From Gillisia sp. Hel1_33_143 (lineage in GTDB: Bacteria; Bacteroidota; Bacteroidia; Flavobacteriales; Flavobacteriaceae): DNA of 64,000 nt. Location of the stretch: the NCBI RefSeq assembly GCF_900104765.1, contig NZ_LT629737.1, positions 1,798,001 through 1,862,000 of the forward strand, given 5' to 3'. Made by a program: the position numbers and the translations under genes. Positions 43,665 to 51,826 of the stretch are shown in pieces. The notes beneath the pieces were generated by a model that had not been told where the DNA came from, ran no database searches, and was given only the letters and a program-made list of their open reading frames with translations. The stretch's first letter is position 1; every line of letters starts with the position of its first letter.

Positions 43665-44237
43665 ATGTTAGAAAAAATTATAGCTTTAGATCAGGAGTTA
43701 TTCCTTTATTTAAATAATTTGGGTAGTTCCACCTGGGATCCATTCTGGTTATTAATTACAGATAAATGGACCTCAATTCCTCTTTACGCTATTTTACTTT
43801 ACCTTATCTATAGAAACTTCGGGCTCAAGGGAACGCTTTTAAGCATAGTAATGGTGGCATTGCTTATAGCATCTACAGATCAGTTAGCTAATGTATTTAA
43901 GCACGGCTTTCAACGCCCTAGGCCTTGTGGTCAAGATGGAGTGATGGAGTATGCAAGGTTTATAGCAGTGCGTTGTGGTAGGTACGGTTATTTTTCTGCA
44001 CACGCCTCAAGTTCTATGGGGTTAGCAATTTTTATGAGTCTAATTTTAGATAAATATTATAAACACCTAACTTCATTATTAATGATCTGGGTAATCTTAG
44101 TGACCTACAGTAGAATTTATGTAGGGGTTCATTATCCTTTAGATGTGTTAACCGGTGGTTTAATTGGAGCGCTACTAGGCTATTTGTTCTATAAAATACA
44201 CTGTTATTTAATGAGGTATTTTAATCTTACTTCTTAG
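43665..44237 (+). CDS. PAP2 family lipid phosphatase
   Basis: This 190-residue membrane protein has the three PAP2 motifs: KHGFQRPRP (K-x6-RP), SAHAS (S-x-H) and SRIYVGVHYPLDV (SR-x5-H-x3-D). It removes a phosphate from lipids such as undecaprenyl pyrophosphate or phosphatidic acid on the outer side of the membrane. Its end overlaps the convergent GT39 gene by 11 bases. Confidence 0.93.
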   Translation: MLEKIIALDQELFLYLNNLGSSTWDPFWLLITDKWTSIPLYAILLYLIYRNFGLKGTLLSIVMVALLIASTDQLANVFKHGFQRPRPCGQDGVMEYARFIAVRCGRYGYFSAHASSSMGLAIFMSLILDKYYKHLTSLLMIWVILVTYSRIYVGVHYPLDVLTGGLIGALLGYLFYKIHCYLMRYFNLTS

Positions 44238-45861
44238 TAGCAATATAAAAATTTCGTATTAACCTTACATTATTACCTTTGGAGATAGCGGGATTTAAAT
44301 TTAAGGTATCAACAAATCTTAGTTGATACTTTTCAAATCTTGATCTCCACTCTGGTGTAGATTCTTCATTTACTAAGATTCCAAATTCTTTTTCTGAGGG
44401 AAGATCATCTCCATATTCTTCAATAGACAGGGGGATTGGTTTCCCATATGTAAAGATCAATTCAGGAAAAAGGCCGCTAACATCATACATATTAAGATCA
44501 TTCTCTTCAATATAAGATCTAATTTGGGCAACATTTGGAGAATTTCTTTCAGGAGCTATTAATTTTAAAAGCGGAAATCCAAACGAAAGTATTCCTACGA
44601 TCATCAATACTTGAAGAGAAAATAGCAATTTCATATCTGTTTTAGTAATTCCGTAGACAAACAGTATTCCTAAGGCTACTAGAAAAATAGAGAATAGGAG
44701 GTATTGATATTTCATTTCCCAAATAGTTTCTTTTAATCCGAAATACAAAAGAAAAGGAAGCGCAAATGAAACCAGTGTTAAAACTCCAAAATTTAACCAA
44801 ACTGGGATTTTTTCTAATTTGCTGAAGTTATCTTTAAAATTCCTAATAGCATACTCCACATAAAAGCTAGTTGCCATTGCTAGCGGAATTAATACAGGAA
44901 GTAGATATCTGCTTTTTTTCTCCGGAATAATAGACAATAAGATCACAGAAAAGATAGTCCATAGAAAATAAAATCTGTAGGCTTTAAAATTTGAAACTCT
45001 GGGTTTTAAATACCAATAAAATAATGACATTAGAGCAGGAATGGTCCATATTCCACTTTGAGTAAAAAAGCTCCAGTAATACCATATTGGTCTCACATTA
45101 TAACTAAACCATCGGGTACTCTCTGTATTAGCAACTTCTGCAAAAGCTTCCGGGTCATAATAATGAGCAATCGCTGTCCACCACGTTCCTGAAATTAGTC
45201 CTACAACAATGAACAACGAAATTGATTTCCAAAGAGCAGGAGAGGTTTTAAATTTATAGGTGATCGCGTATGCAACTAAAAAAGGCAAAAACAATGCATA
45301 TAAAGAAACCGGGCCTTTACTTAGTAAGGAAGCACCAAAGAAGAGGCCTGCCAATAGTGCATTTTGGTATTGATGTTTTTCTAGCTCTATCATCTTTATA
45401 AAGAAATAACAGCAAGCCACCATAAAACTATGGGTAAAGATGTCCCATTGTCCATCTCTTCCAGAAAATACAATATAAAAAGAAGTCATTAAGATCAAAC
45501 TCCCTAAAAACGCAGTATACTTTTTAATGTTTAGTTTAAGTTGAAGTTTATAAAACATTATTACCATAAAAATTGAGACCAGAGCAGCAGGTAATCTATA
45601 GGCAAAAACGTTTTTTATTCCGAAGATAGATGCAGAAATAGCCGTGAGCCAGGTTGGTAGTGGTGGCTTCTCATACCTAGGCATAAGATCTATAGTGGTA
45701 AATATCCAGTTATTATGGGTAAGCATTTCACGGGCAGTAATAAAATTACGAGCTTCCATGATATTGATATATAACGCATCTAAATTCAGTATAAATACCA
45801 GGCATCCAACAACTATTAGTATGGGCAGATAGTACGGTTTTAATTGAATTTTATGAAGCAT
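44227..45861 (-). CDS. GT39/ArnT-like membrane glycosyltransferase
   Basis: This protein of 544 residues has about eleven membrane segments. An early outer loop, YINIMEARNFITAREMLTHNNW, then MPRYEKPPLPTWLTA is the acidic donor loop of ArnT/PMT type enzymes that use polyprenyl-phosphate sugars. The start at MLHKIQLKPYYLP (45861) is preferred to the upstream ATG at 45909 because that stretch overlaps the LAB_N gene. It is the last gene of a three-gene operon. The sugar and acceptor (lipid A or other envelope glycan) are inferred. Confidence 0.88.
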   Translation of the reverse strand: MLHKIQLKPYYLPILIVVGCLVFILNLDALYINIMEARNFITAREMLTHNNWIFTTIDLMPRYEKPPLPTWLTAISASIFGIKNVFAYRLPAALVSIFMVIMFYKLQLKLNIKKYTAFLGSLILMTSFYIVFSGRDGQWDIFTHSFMVACCYFFIKMIELEKHQYQNALLAGLFFGASLLSKGPVSLYALFLPFLVAYAITYKFKTSPALWKSISLFIVVGLISGTWWTAIAHYYDPEAFAEVANTESTRWFSYNVRPIWYYWSFFTQSGIWTIPALMSLFYWYLKPRVSNFKAYRFYFLWTIFSVILLSIIPEKKSRYLLPVLIPLAMATSFYVEYAIRNFKDNFSKLEKIPVWLNFGVLTLVSFALPFLLYFGLKETIWEMKYQYLLFSIFLVALGILFVYGITKTDMKLLFSLQVLMIVGILSFGFPLLKLIAPERNSPNVAQIRSYIEENDLNMYDVSGLFPELIFTYGKPIPLSIEEYGDDLPSEKEFGILVNEESTPEWRSRFEKYQLRFVDTLNLNPAISKGNNVRLIRNFYIATKK

Positions 45862-46483
45862 GATTTTTTTCTCTTCTACTAATAATAATATTTCTAGCAT
45901 ACACCACACTTCCCATAATATGTCCTATAAAAAGTACAGGGTCTCTTCTAATAATGGCATAGGTTAGTACCATAAGTGCTCCTGTAAGACTTAAGATCCA
46001 AAATCCTAACGGTAAGATGGAAGATTTCATCCTTTCAGAATATATCCACTGATATATAAAGCGGAGGTTAAATATAATCTGTGCGGTAGAGCCCAGAATT
46101 AATAACCATAACGGAATATTCTCATTATTGAATAATTTATGAATGTCGAGAATATTATTATTGTAAGAATATATAACTATGAAGATAGGAAAGACATGTA
46201 GGAAAAACTTTAATGCTGTTGGAATCTTTTTCCAGTCTCCTTGTAATTGAATGTTTCTAATATAAATATAATAGGTAATTGCCTGTCCCAGCATAATCGA
46301 GAAATCTTCTCGTAGATATCCGTAAACAAAGAGTAGAAAAGAAGCAAATAGGCTAAATTGCCAAAATAGAGCAGGGGTTATTACTTTCTTTTCCTTTTCT
46401 GAGACTAACCACTGTTGAATTAATCTGGCGGAAAATAAAATTTGTGCAGCAAATCCAATACTATAAATCTGCCAACTACTCAT
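45851..46483 (-). CDS. LAB_N-type lipid-A-disaccharide-synthase N-terminal domain membrane protein
   Basis: This 210-residue membrane protein has two copies of the LAB_N unit, each with the mark RLIQQWLVSEKEKK / RFIYQWIYSERMKSS and a PxxFW or PLGFW segment. The family is related to the N-terminal part found with some LpxB proteins and to PQ-loop folds. Function is not settled. It overlaps both neighbours, 11 bases with the GT39 gene and 8 with the GT2 gene, so the three proteins probably act together. Confidence 0.88.
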   Translation of the reverse strand: MSSWQIYSIGFAAQILFSARLIQQWLVSEKEKKVITPALFWQFSLFASFLLFVYGYLREDFSIMLGQAITYYIYIRNIQLQGDWKKIPTALKFFLHVFPIFIVIYSYNNNILDIHKLFNNENIPLWLLILGSTAQIIFNLRFIYQWIYSERMKSSILPLGFWILSLTGALMVLTYAIIRRDPVLFIGHIMGSVVYARNIIISRREKNHAS

Positions 46484-47192
46484 CCTTTTTAATTACCTTA
46501 TAATTGATGTAGTTTCTCTTCATCCATAAGTAGGCAAAACAATCTAATAATGGTCCTACTAGTCTATTCATAAGATGAAACTTAGCTTCTCCCGCAATTC
46601 TAGGATAATGACGCACAGAAACCTGTATTATCTTTCCGCCTTGAAGCTCGATCATTGCTGGTAAGAATCTATGTAATCCTTTAAACATTGGAATTCTTTT
46701 TGCATAATCTGCTCTTATCACTTTTAACGGACAGCCAGTATCATCCATTCCATCATGGGTAAAACTTCTTCTAATCCCATTAGCAATTGTAGAAGACATA
46801 TTCTTAACAAAAGAATCTTTTCTATTATCTCTTAATCCGGTAACTAGATCATATTCTTCAATATGAGGCAGAAGGATATTAAAATCTTCCGGATCTGTTT
46901 GTAGATCAGAATCTATATAGCCAATAAGAGGGGTTTTGGCATAATCGAATCCTGCTTTTATAGCGGCACTCAGTCCTCTGTTCTTATCAAAAGATATAAA
47001 ATGCATAGCTTCATTTCGCTTACAGATATCTTCAATGAAATTAAGGCTATTATCAATAGAACCATCGTTTACATAAAGAATACAGGTTTTTTTGATGGCA
47101 ATATCTATATAAGCTGCAAGGTGCTTTTCTACTCTTAAGAGGTTGTCTTCCTCATTATAAAGCGGCACAATGATAGTAAATTCGTAATCCAT
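46476..47192 (-). CDS. GT2 glycosyltransferase (dolichyl-phosphate mannose synthase/ArnC-like)
   Basis: This 238-residue GT-A enzyme begins FTIIVPLYNEEDNLLRVEK and has VNDGSIDNS and the metal/nucleotide motif YIDSDLQTDPED. The QTDP pattern marks the DPM1/ArnC group that loads a sugar on a polyprenyl phosphate. It lacks the C-terminal membrane pair of some members. With LAB_N and GT39 it gives a lipid-carrier sugar transfer module. Confidence 0.9.
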   Translation of the reverse strand: MDYEFTIIVPLYNEEDNLLRVEKHLAAYIDIAIKKTCILYVNDGSIDNSLNFIEDICKRNEAMHFISFDKNRGLSAAIKAGFDYAKTPLIGYIDSDLQTDPEDFNILLPHIEEYDLVTGLRDNRKDSFVKNMSSTIANGIRRSFTHDGMDDTGCPLKVIRADYAKRIPMFKGLHRFLPAMIELQGGKIIQVSVRHYPRIAGEAKFHLMNRLVGPLLDCFAYLWMKRNYINYKVIKKDE

Positions 47193-47209
47193 AAAATGTT
47201 TATTCGTTG

Positions 47210-47217
47210 CAAATGTA
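47210..47217 (-). promoter_or_regulatory. -7 promoter element of the GT2-LAB_N-GT39 operon
   Basis: TACATTTG on the minus strand, 17 bases before the GT2 start at 47192. Confidence 0.55.
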
Positions 47218-47351
47218 TTAATTCTGAAGCATAAAGCACCCTATAATTACAGCTCAAAATTGGGAAATGTTTAAAGAATGATTGTAATTTGCACTCGAAA
47301 CTTCTTCTAAGTCTTATAACTGATTTCTGAATTTAAAATTTTACGGGAAAT

Positions 47352-48293
47352 ATGAATGTATTAGTAACTGGGGCCGCAGGATTTATTGGCTCTCATATGT
47401 CAGAAAGATTGCATAAGAATGGGTTTAACGTAACAGGAGTAGATAATTTTTCTCCATATTACGATGTCTCATTAAAAGAACTAAATGCAAAGGAACTTAG
47501 AGATAAAGGTATAGTACTACATAATATAGAGCTAAGAGATAAGACTCAAATTTCAGAACTTGCTACAGACTTCGATTTTATATTTCACTTTGCTGCGCAA
47601 CCAGGAATATCGGTTACCAGTTCTTTTGAAGATTATTTGTCTAACAATATCGTCGCAACTCAAAACCTAATTGAGTTTTCAAAGAGAAATTCTAACCTCA
47701 AACATTTTTTTAATATAGGAACTTCCTCAATTTATGGACTTGAGGCTACTTTTCCGGAATCTGTAGCGCCAAATCCTGCATCTCACTATGGAGTTACTAA
47801 ATTGGGAGCAGAACAACTGGTACTCGCAGAATCTCGAACTAAAAAATTAAATGGAAGTTCTTACCGATTATATTCGGTTTATGGGCCTAGAGAACGTCCG
47901 GATAAACTTTATACAAAATTGATTTCCTGCGCTTACAATAATAAGGCTTTTCCATTATTTGAAGGTAGTAGTGAACATTTAAGGAGTTTTACCTATGTGG
48001 GTGATATTATAGATGGTTTAATGAGTGCTTTAGAAAATCATGAAAAATTAATAGGTGAGATCATTAATATTGGAACAGAAGAAGAAAGAAGTACCCAAGA
48101 AGGAATAGACCTGGTAGAAGAATTATTACATACTAAGATAGCTTTGGAAATTAAGCCACAACGCCCAAGCGATCAATGGAGAACCTTAGCGAATATAGAT
48201 AAGGCTAAAAAACTCTTGAATTATAATCCCACCACCACTTTAAAAGAAGGATTAAAACTGCAAATAGAATGGTATAGATCTAATTTTTTATAG
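47352..48293 (+). CDS. NAD-dependent sugar-nucleotide epimerase (UDP-glucuronate/galactose 4-epimerase type)
   Basis: This 313-residue extended SDR has the NAD-binding VLVTGAAGFIGSHMSERL, VDNFSPYYDVSLKE (typical of glucuronate epimerases), and the catalytic Y-G-V-T-K. It should make a sugar nucleotide for envelope or capsule polysaccharide. Its end overlaps the convergent meaB by 6 bases. Confidence 0.9.
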   Translation: MNVLVTGAAGFIGSHMSERLHKNGFNVTGVDNFSPYYDVSLKELNAKELRDKGIVLHNIELRDKTQISELATDFDFIFHFAAQPGISVTSSFEDYLSNNIVATQNLIEFSKRNSNLKHFFNIGTSSIYGLEATFPESVAPNPASHYGVTKLGAEQLVLAESRTKKLNGSSYRLYSVYGPRERPDKLYTKLISCAYNNKAFPLFEGSSEHLRSFTYVGDIIDGLMSALENHEKLIGEIINIGTEEERSTQEGIDLVEELLHTKIALEIKPQRPSDQWRTLANIDKAKKLLNYNPTTTLKEGLKLQIEWYRSNFL

Positions 48294-49373
48294 GTCTTTA
48301 TATCTTTGCAAAAGATAATTGGCAGCAACAAAAGGTGTGGTCTCATTATTTTCTATGGCATTTAATTGATCTTGCAATGCGGTTTTTATCACAGGGTTCT
48401 TGTAAAATCTATTTTTTAGATGCTCATTAATGGTTTGTACTAGCCAGAATTTATTCTGCTCATGCCTATTCTTTTCAAAGTAACCATTGTTGCTGGTTAG
48501 AGTTTTATATTCTTTAATTAGCTCCCATATTTCATCTACACCGGTTTTGTTCAAGGCGCTACATAGGAGAACCTTAGGCTGCCAATCACTTTGCTTAGGT
48601 GGATAAAGATGTAAAGCTCTTTTAAAGTCTAATCTGGCCTCTCGTGCAGCTTTTTGATTTTCTCCATCTGCTTTATTAATAACGATGGCATCTGCCATTT
48701 CAATTATCCCTCTTTTAATTCCCTGTAGTTCATCTCCGGCACCTGCTAATTTCAGCAATAGAAAGAAGTCTGTCATACTATGTACTGTGGTTTCGCTTTG
48801 GCCAACACCAACGGTCTCTATCAAAATTACATCAAATCCAGCAGCTTCGCATAGAATGATGCTCTCTCTTGTTTTTCTTGCCACACCTCCTAATGAATCT
48901 CCGGAAGGAGAAGGCCTAATAAATGCATTTTCTTTTGTGACCAGGTTTTCCATCCTAGTCTTATCTCCTAAAATACTACCATGAGATAACGTACTACTTG
49001 GATCTACGGCTAGTACGGCAACTTTTTTACCTTGTTCTACCAAAAAACTCCCCAATGCCTCTATAAAAGTACTTTTACCAACTCCGGGTACCCCGGTTAT
49101 TCCAATTCGTATAGATTTATGAGCATATGGTAAGCAAGATTCAATAAGTTTTTCTGCTCTATGTTGATGATTGGTTTGATTGCTTTCTACCAGCGTTATT
49201 CCTTTTCCAAGCGCAGTTTTATTCCCTTCTATAAGTTTTTGAAATAATTCTTCGTGAGAATAGATCTTCTTACGGGAAGCCTTGATCCTACTAATAGAAT
49301 CAGGGTTTATCTTGGGTGATGAAGGAGTACTTTCAGACTGATTTAATGCGGAATTAGTTGGCTTTTTGGTCAA
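48288..49373 (-). CDS. meaB: MeaB/ArgK GTPase chaperone of a B12-dependent mutase
   Basis: This 361-residue G3E GTPase has P-loop GVPGVGKST, AVDPSSTLSHGSILGDKTRM, ETVGVGQSE and NKADGEN. It guards methylmalonyl-CoA mutase, gating cofactor loading and repair. The start is TTG at 49373 because no ATG is near and a -7 element lies 20 bases upstream. The N-terminal 35 residues are low-complexity. No separate mutase lies beside it; IcmF at 13548 has its own fused GTPase, so this one may serve a methylmalonyl-CoA mutase elsewhere. Confidence 0.93.
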   Translation of the reverse strand: MTKKPTNSALNQSESTPSSPKINPDSISRIKASRKKIYSHEELFQKLIEGNKTALGKGITLVESNQTNHQHRAEKLIESCLPYAHKSIRIGITGVPGVGKSTFIEALGSFLVEQGKKVAVLAVDPSSTLSHGSILGDKTRMENLVTKENAFIRPSPSGDSLGGVARKTRESIILCEAAGFDVILIETVGVGQSETTVHSMTDFFLLLKLAGAGDELQGIKRGIIEMADAIVINKADGENQKAAREARLDFKRALHLYPPKQSDWQPKVLLCSALNKTGVDEIWELIKEYKTLTSNNGYFEKNRHEQNKFWLVQTINEHLKNRFYKNPVIKTALQDQLNAIENNETTPFVAANYLLQRYKDL

Positions 49374-49393
49374 AATTAAATCAAGATTTATGA

Positions 49394-49401
49394 CAAATTT
49401 A
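49394..49401 (-). promoter_or_regulatory. -7 promoter element of meaB
   Basis: TAAATTTG on the minus strand, 20 bases before the TTG at 49373. Confidence 0.55.
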
Positions 49402-49475
49402 TGAATAGTTCTATGGGAAAAATACCCTTTAGTAGTATCTTCAAATTTAAATAAAATTAATCAAAAATAAAGAAG

Positions 49476-49907
49476 ATGAAGGTATTGTATAAAGCTAAGG
49501 CAACTACAGAAGGTGGACGTGATGGTCATGTAAAGACAGATGATGGTGTTCTAGACATGAACTTAAGTTTAGCAAAAGGTTTAGGTGGAAAAGGTGGTGA
49601 TGGAACTAATCCTGAACAACTTTTTGCAGCTGGATATTCTGCTTGTTATGGAAGTGCTTTACAATTAGTGGCTAAAAATCATAAAGTAGATCTAGGTGAA
49701 GATTTTAGTGTTTCTGCTACCGTAAAATTAGGAACTAACGAAGAAGGAGGATTAGATCTTGCCGTTATTTTAGATTCTTATTTACCAGGAGTAGATGTTG
49801 AAACAGGAGAGAAACTAGTGAATGAAGCTCATGAGATCTGTCCTTATTCTAGAGCAACTAGAGATAATATAGATGTTACTTTAAATTTAATGCTAGACGA
49901 GGAGTAG
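49476..49907 (+). CDS. Organic hydroperoxide resistance protein (Ohr/OsmC family)
   Basis: This 143-residue protein reduces organic peroxides with two Cys: one in AGYSACYGSALQL and one in EICPYSRATR. The opening YKAKATTEGGRDGHVKTDDG is the Ohr type rather than OsmC. No OhrR regulator lies beside it. Its terminator is inside the 3' end of the convergent gene. Confidence 0.93.
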   Translation: MKVLYKAKATTEGGRDGHVKTDDGVLDMNLSLAKGLGGKGGDGTNPEQLFAAGYSACYGSALQLVAKNHKVDLGEDFSVSATVKLGTNEEGGLDLAVILDSYLPGVDVETGEKLVNEAHEICPYSRATRDNIDVTLNLMLDEE

Positions 49908-49920
49908 GCATATTGAAATA

Positions 49921-50511
49921 TTAGTGATAGGAAAGAGGCGTCTTGGATGCCTCTTTTTCTTTTATAATAGGCACGCGAATTTTAGTATAATCCCAACTTA
50001 ATGTTAGATCTACAAAATCATGATCTTTTTCAAAATATATGCTGAATTGTTCTAGAGGCTCCGCAATTTGCTCGGTAGGAATTTCAATAACCAATACGTC
50101 AAATTCAGGTTCTCTATAAGGTTGTTTGTCTAAATTTATTCCCCACGGATACATTTTTGAGTTAAAAATGACTTTCCATGAATTTTCCATAGGGATCGTC
50201 CAAAGTGTATATTTTCCGGATTCTAATATAGAGCCATCTACAATTAAATCTTCATTAGTACTAAAGGTAGTAGCTTCATTTGCACCTGTACGCCAAACTT
50301 CTCCATAAGGTATTAAACCTCCAAATATCTTTCTATTCTTCTTATAGGGTCTATTATAAAACACTTCAAGCTCCAGAGAGTTGTCTTCATACGTAATTGT
50401 TTCTTCAGGGCTATAGGCTTTGGTTGCATATCTGTCATAAAATAGCTTACCAAGTACTATCAACATTATAATTACCAAGATCTTTAAACCTAATAATATA
50501 TTCTTTTTCAT
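49921..50511 (-). CDS. DUF2911 protein
   Basis: This 196-residue protein has an N-terminal membrane or signal segment (about 6-24). VFYNRPYKKNRKIFGGLIPYGEVWRTGANEATTFSTN and SGKYTLWTIP are the family's signature. The family is common in Bacteroidota; its function is unknown. It lies divergent from the sigma operon. Confidence 0.9.
   Translation of the reverse strand: MKKNILLGLKILVIIMLIVLGKLFYDRYATKAYSPEETITYEDNSLELEVFYNRPYKKNRKIFGGLIPYGEVWRTGANEATTFSTNEDLIVDGSILESGKYTLWTIPMENSWKVIFNSKMYPWGINLDKQPYREPEFDVLVIEIPTEQIAEPLEQFSIYFEKDHDFVDLTLSWDYTKIRVPIIKEKEASKTPLSYH
49932..49960 (+). terminator. Terminator of the Ohr gene, inside the 3' end of the convergent DUF2911 gene
   Basis: AAAGAGGC (49932-49939) pairs with GCCTCTTT (49949-49956), and TTCTTTTA follows. 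The hairpin lies in the last codons of the DUF2911 gene on the other strand. Confidence 0.75.
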
Positions 50512-50639
50512 GGTCTTAATCTAATCAAATATATTGATCATCTCCTATCAAATTACAAAAATGGCGCCAAATGAATATTAGGTCTTGCTACTATTGGTGC
50601 TCCAATTGAATTATTTTCATCTAAAAATGAATAAATTTT

Positions 50640-50664
50640 GCAACATCGTATATTTAAGCTCGTC
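50640..50664 (+). promoter_or_regulatory. Possible ECF-type autopromoter
   Basis: GCAAC at 50640-50644 and CGTC at 50661-50664 are 16 bases apart, like the AAC/CGTC boxes that many ECF sigma factors use at their own promoters. It lies 33 bases before the sigma gene. Assignment is by pattern only. Confidence 0.35.
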
Positions 50665-50697
50665 TTTATGATAACAACCAACTAACTAAAATCAATT

Positions 50698-51246
50698 TTG
50701 TTAACACATCAGCTCATTCAGGATTGTCGTGCCAATAACAGAAAAGCACAGGTAAAGCTTTATAATAAGTATTGTGAGGGTATGTTTATTGTGGCACACA
50801 GATTTTTGAAAGATTCTTTTGAAGCTGAAGATGCAATGCAGGAGGCATTTATAAAAGCCTTTTTAAAATTACATCAGTTTGAAGGGGAGGTGACTTTTGG
50901 TGCGTGGTTAAAAAAGATCGTGATCAATAAATGCATTGATAAGCTTAAAGCTAAGAAAATGGAATTGATAGCTCTTAATGAGCAAACAATGGAGGTTGTA
51001 GATAATGATGATACAAATTGGCAAATTCAGGATGGTATAACCATAGATATGGTTACTAACAGTATAGAGATGTTACCAGAAAAATACAAATATCCTCTTA
51101 TGCTCTTTTTGATAGAGGGTTATGATCATCAGGAGATATCAGAAATATTAAAAATATCTGGAGTAGCATCCAGAACCTTGGTACATCGAGGTAAGAAAAA
51201 GTTACAAGAAGAATTAAAATCAATTAAAGATGGCACAGGATATTAG
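50698..51246 (+). CDS. ECF-type RNA polymerase sigma factor
   Basis: This 182-residue sigma factor has region 2 (about 20-90: FLKDSFEAEDAMQEAFIKAF, FGAWLKKIVINKCID) and region 4 (about 120-175: LPEKYKYPLMLFLIEGYDHQEISEILKI). The start is TTG at 50698, the only good start in frame. It overlaps the next gene, a membrane-anchored partner, by 17 bases, which is the usual sigma/anti-sigma coupling. The signal it senses is unknown. Confidence 0.93.
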   Translation: MLTHQLIQDCRANNRKAQVKLYNKYCEGMFIVAHRFLKDSFEAEDAMQEAFIKAFLKLHQFEGEVTFGAWLKKIVINKCIDKLKAKKMELIALNEQTMEVVDNDDTNWQIQDGITIDMVTNSIEMLPEKYKYPLMLFLIEGYDHQEISEILKISGVASRTLVHRGKKKLQEELKSIKDGTGY

Positions 51247-51826
51247 AGAGATGTTCAAGAATGGATCTCTGGCTAAGGAGCGTTTGGAGAAAGGACATCA
51301 TAAAAGATTTGAAAGAAAACTGGATAAGGAATTCGGCAAGGAAAAAGAACATAATAGCTTCTTATTTTTTAAGGTAGCAGCAATTTTTATAATTGCCATA
51401 GGAGTAGCATTTTTCTATTTTAATAGTAAAAATACGCCAACAGAAAATAAGATGGTAAATACTCCAGATGTAGAGAAAACTAACTCGGTACAGAAAAAGG
51501 ATAATATTCAACTTAGTGAGATCTCTCCGGAATTTGAAAAAATTGAGAACTATTATCTGGCTGGTATCAATTTGGAATTAGCCAAACTAGAAATAAATGC
51601 AGATAATAAGCTTTTGATAGATTCTTTTATGGTAGAATTATCAGAATTGGATAAAGAATATCAGCGCTTAAATCAGGATCTGAATGAGACCGGCATTAAT
51701 GAACAGACCGTACAAGCTATGATCAATAACTTACAATTAAGGCTCGAATTGCTATTTAAGCTTAAAAATAAACTGAGTGATCTTAAGAAATCAAAAAGTA
51801 TTACCTATGAAAATGCACAAATATAA
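51230..51826 (+). CDS. Membrane-anchored anti-sigma-like protein
   Basis: This 198-residue protein has a basic cytosolic part (about 1-44), one membrane segment (about 45-63) and an outer helical domain. It has no zinc-binding anti-sigma motif. Order (sigma, this gene, adhesin-like gene) and overlaps suggest it restrains the sigma factor before it. The name rests on context, not on motif. Confidence 0.7.
   Translation: MAQDIREMFKNGSLAKERLEKGHHKRFERKLDKEFGKEKEHNSFLFFKVAAIFIIAIGVAFFYFNSKNTPTENKMVNTPDVEKTNSVQKKDNIQLSEISPEFEKIENYYLAGINLELAKLEINADNKLLIDSFMVELSELDKEYQRLNQDLNETGINEQTVQAMINNLQLRLELLFKLKNKLSDLKKSKSITYENAQI

Noticed and set aside
45862-45909. Longer start for the GT39 gene
   Set aside because: The 16 extra residues lie in the LAB_N coding end and are not signal- or membrane-like in context; ATG 45861 begins right before the first membrane segment.
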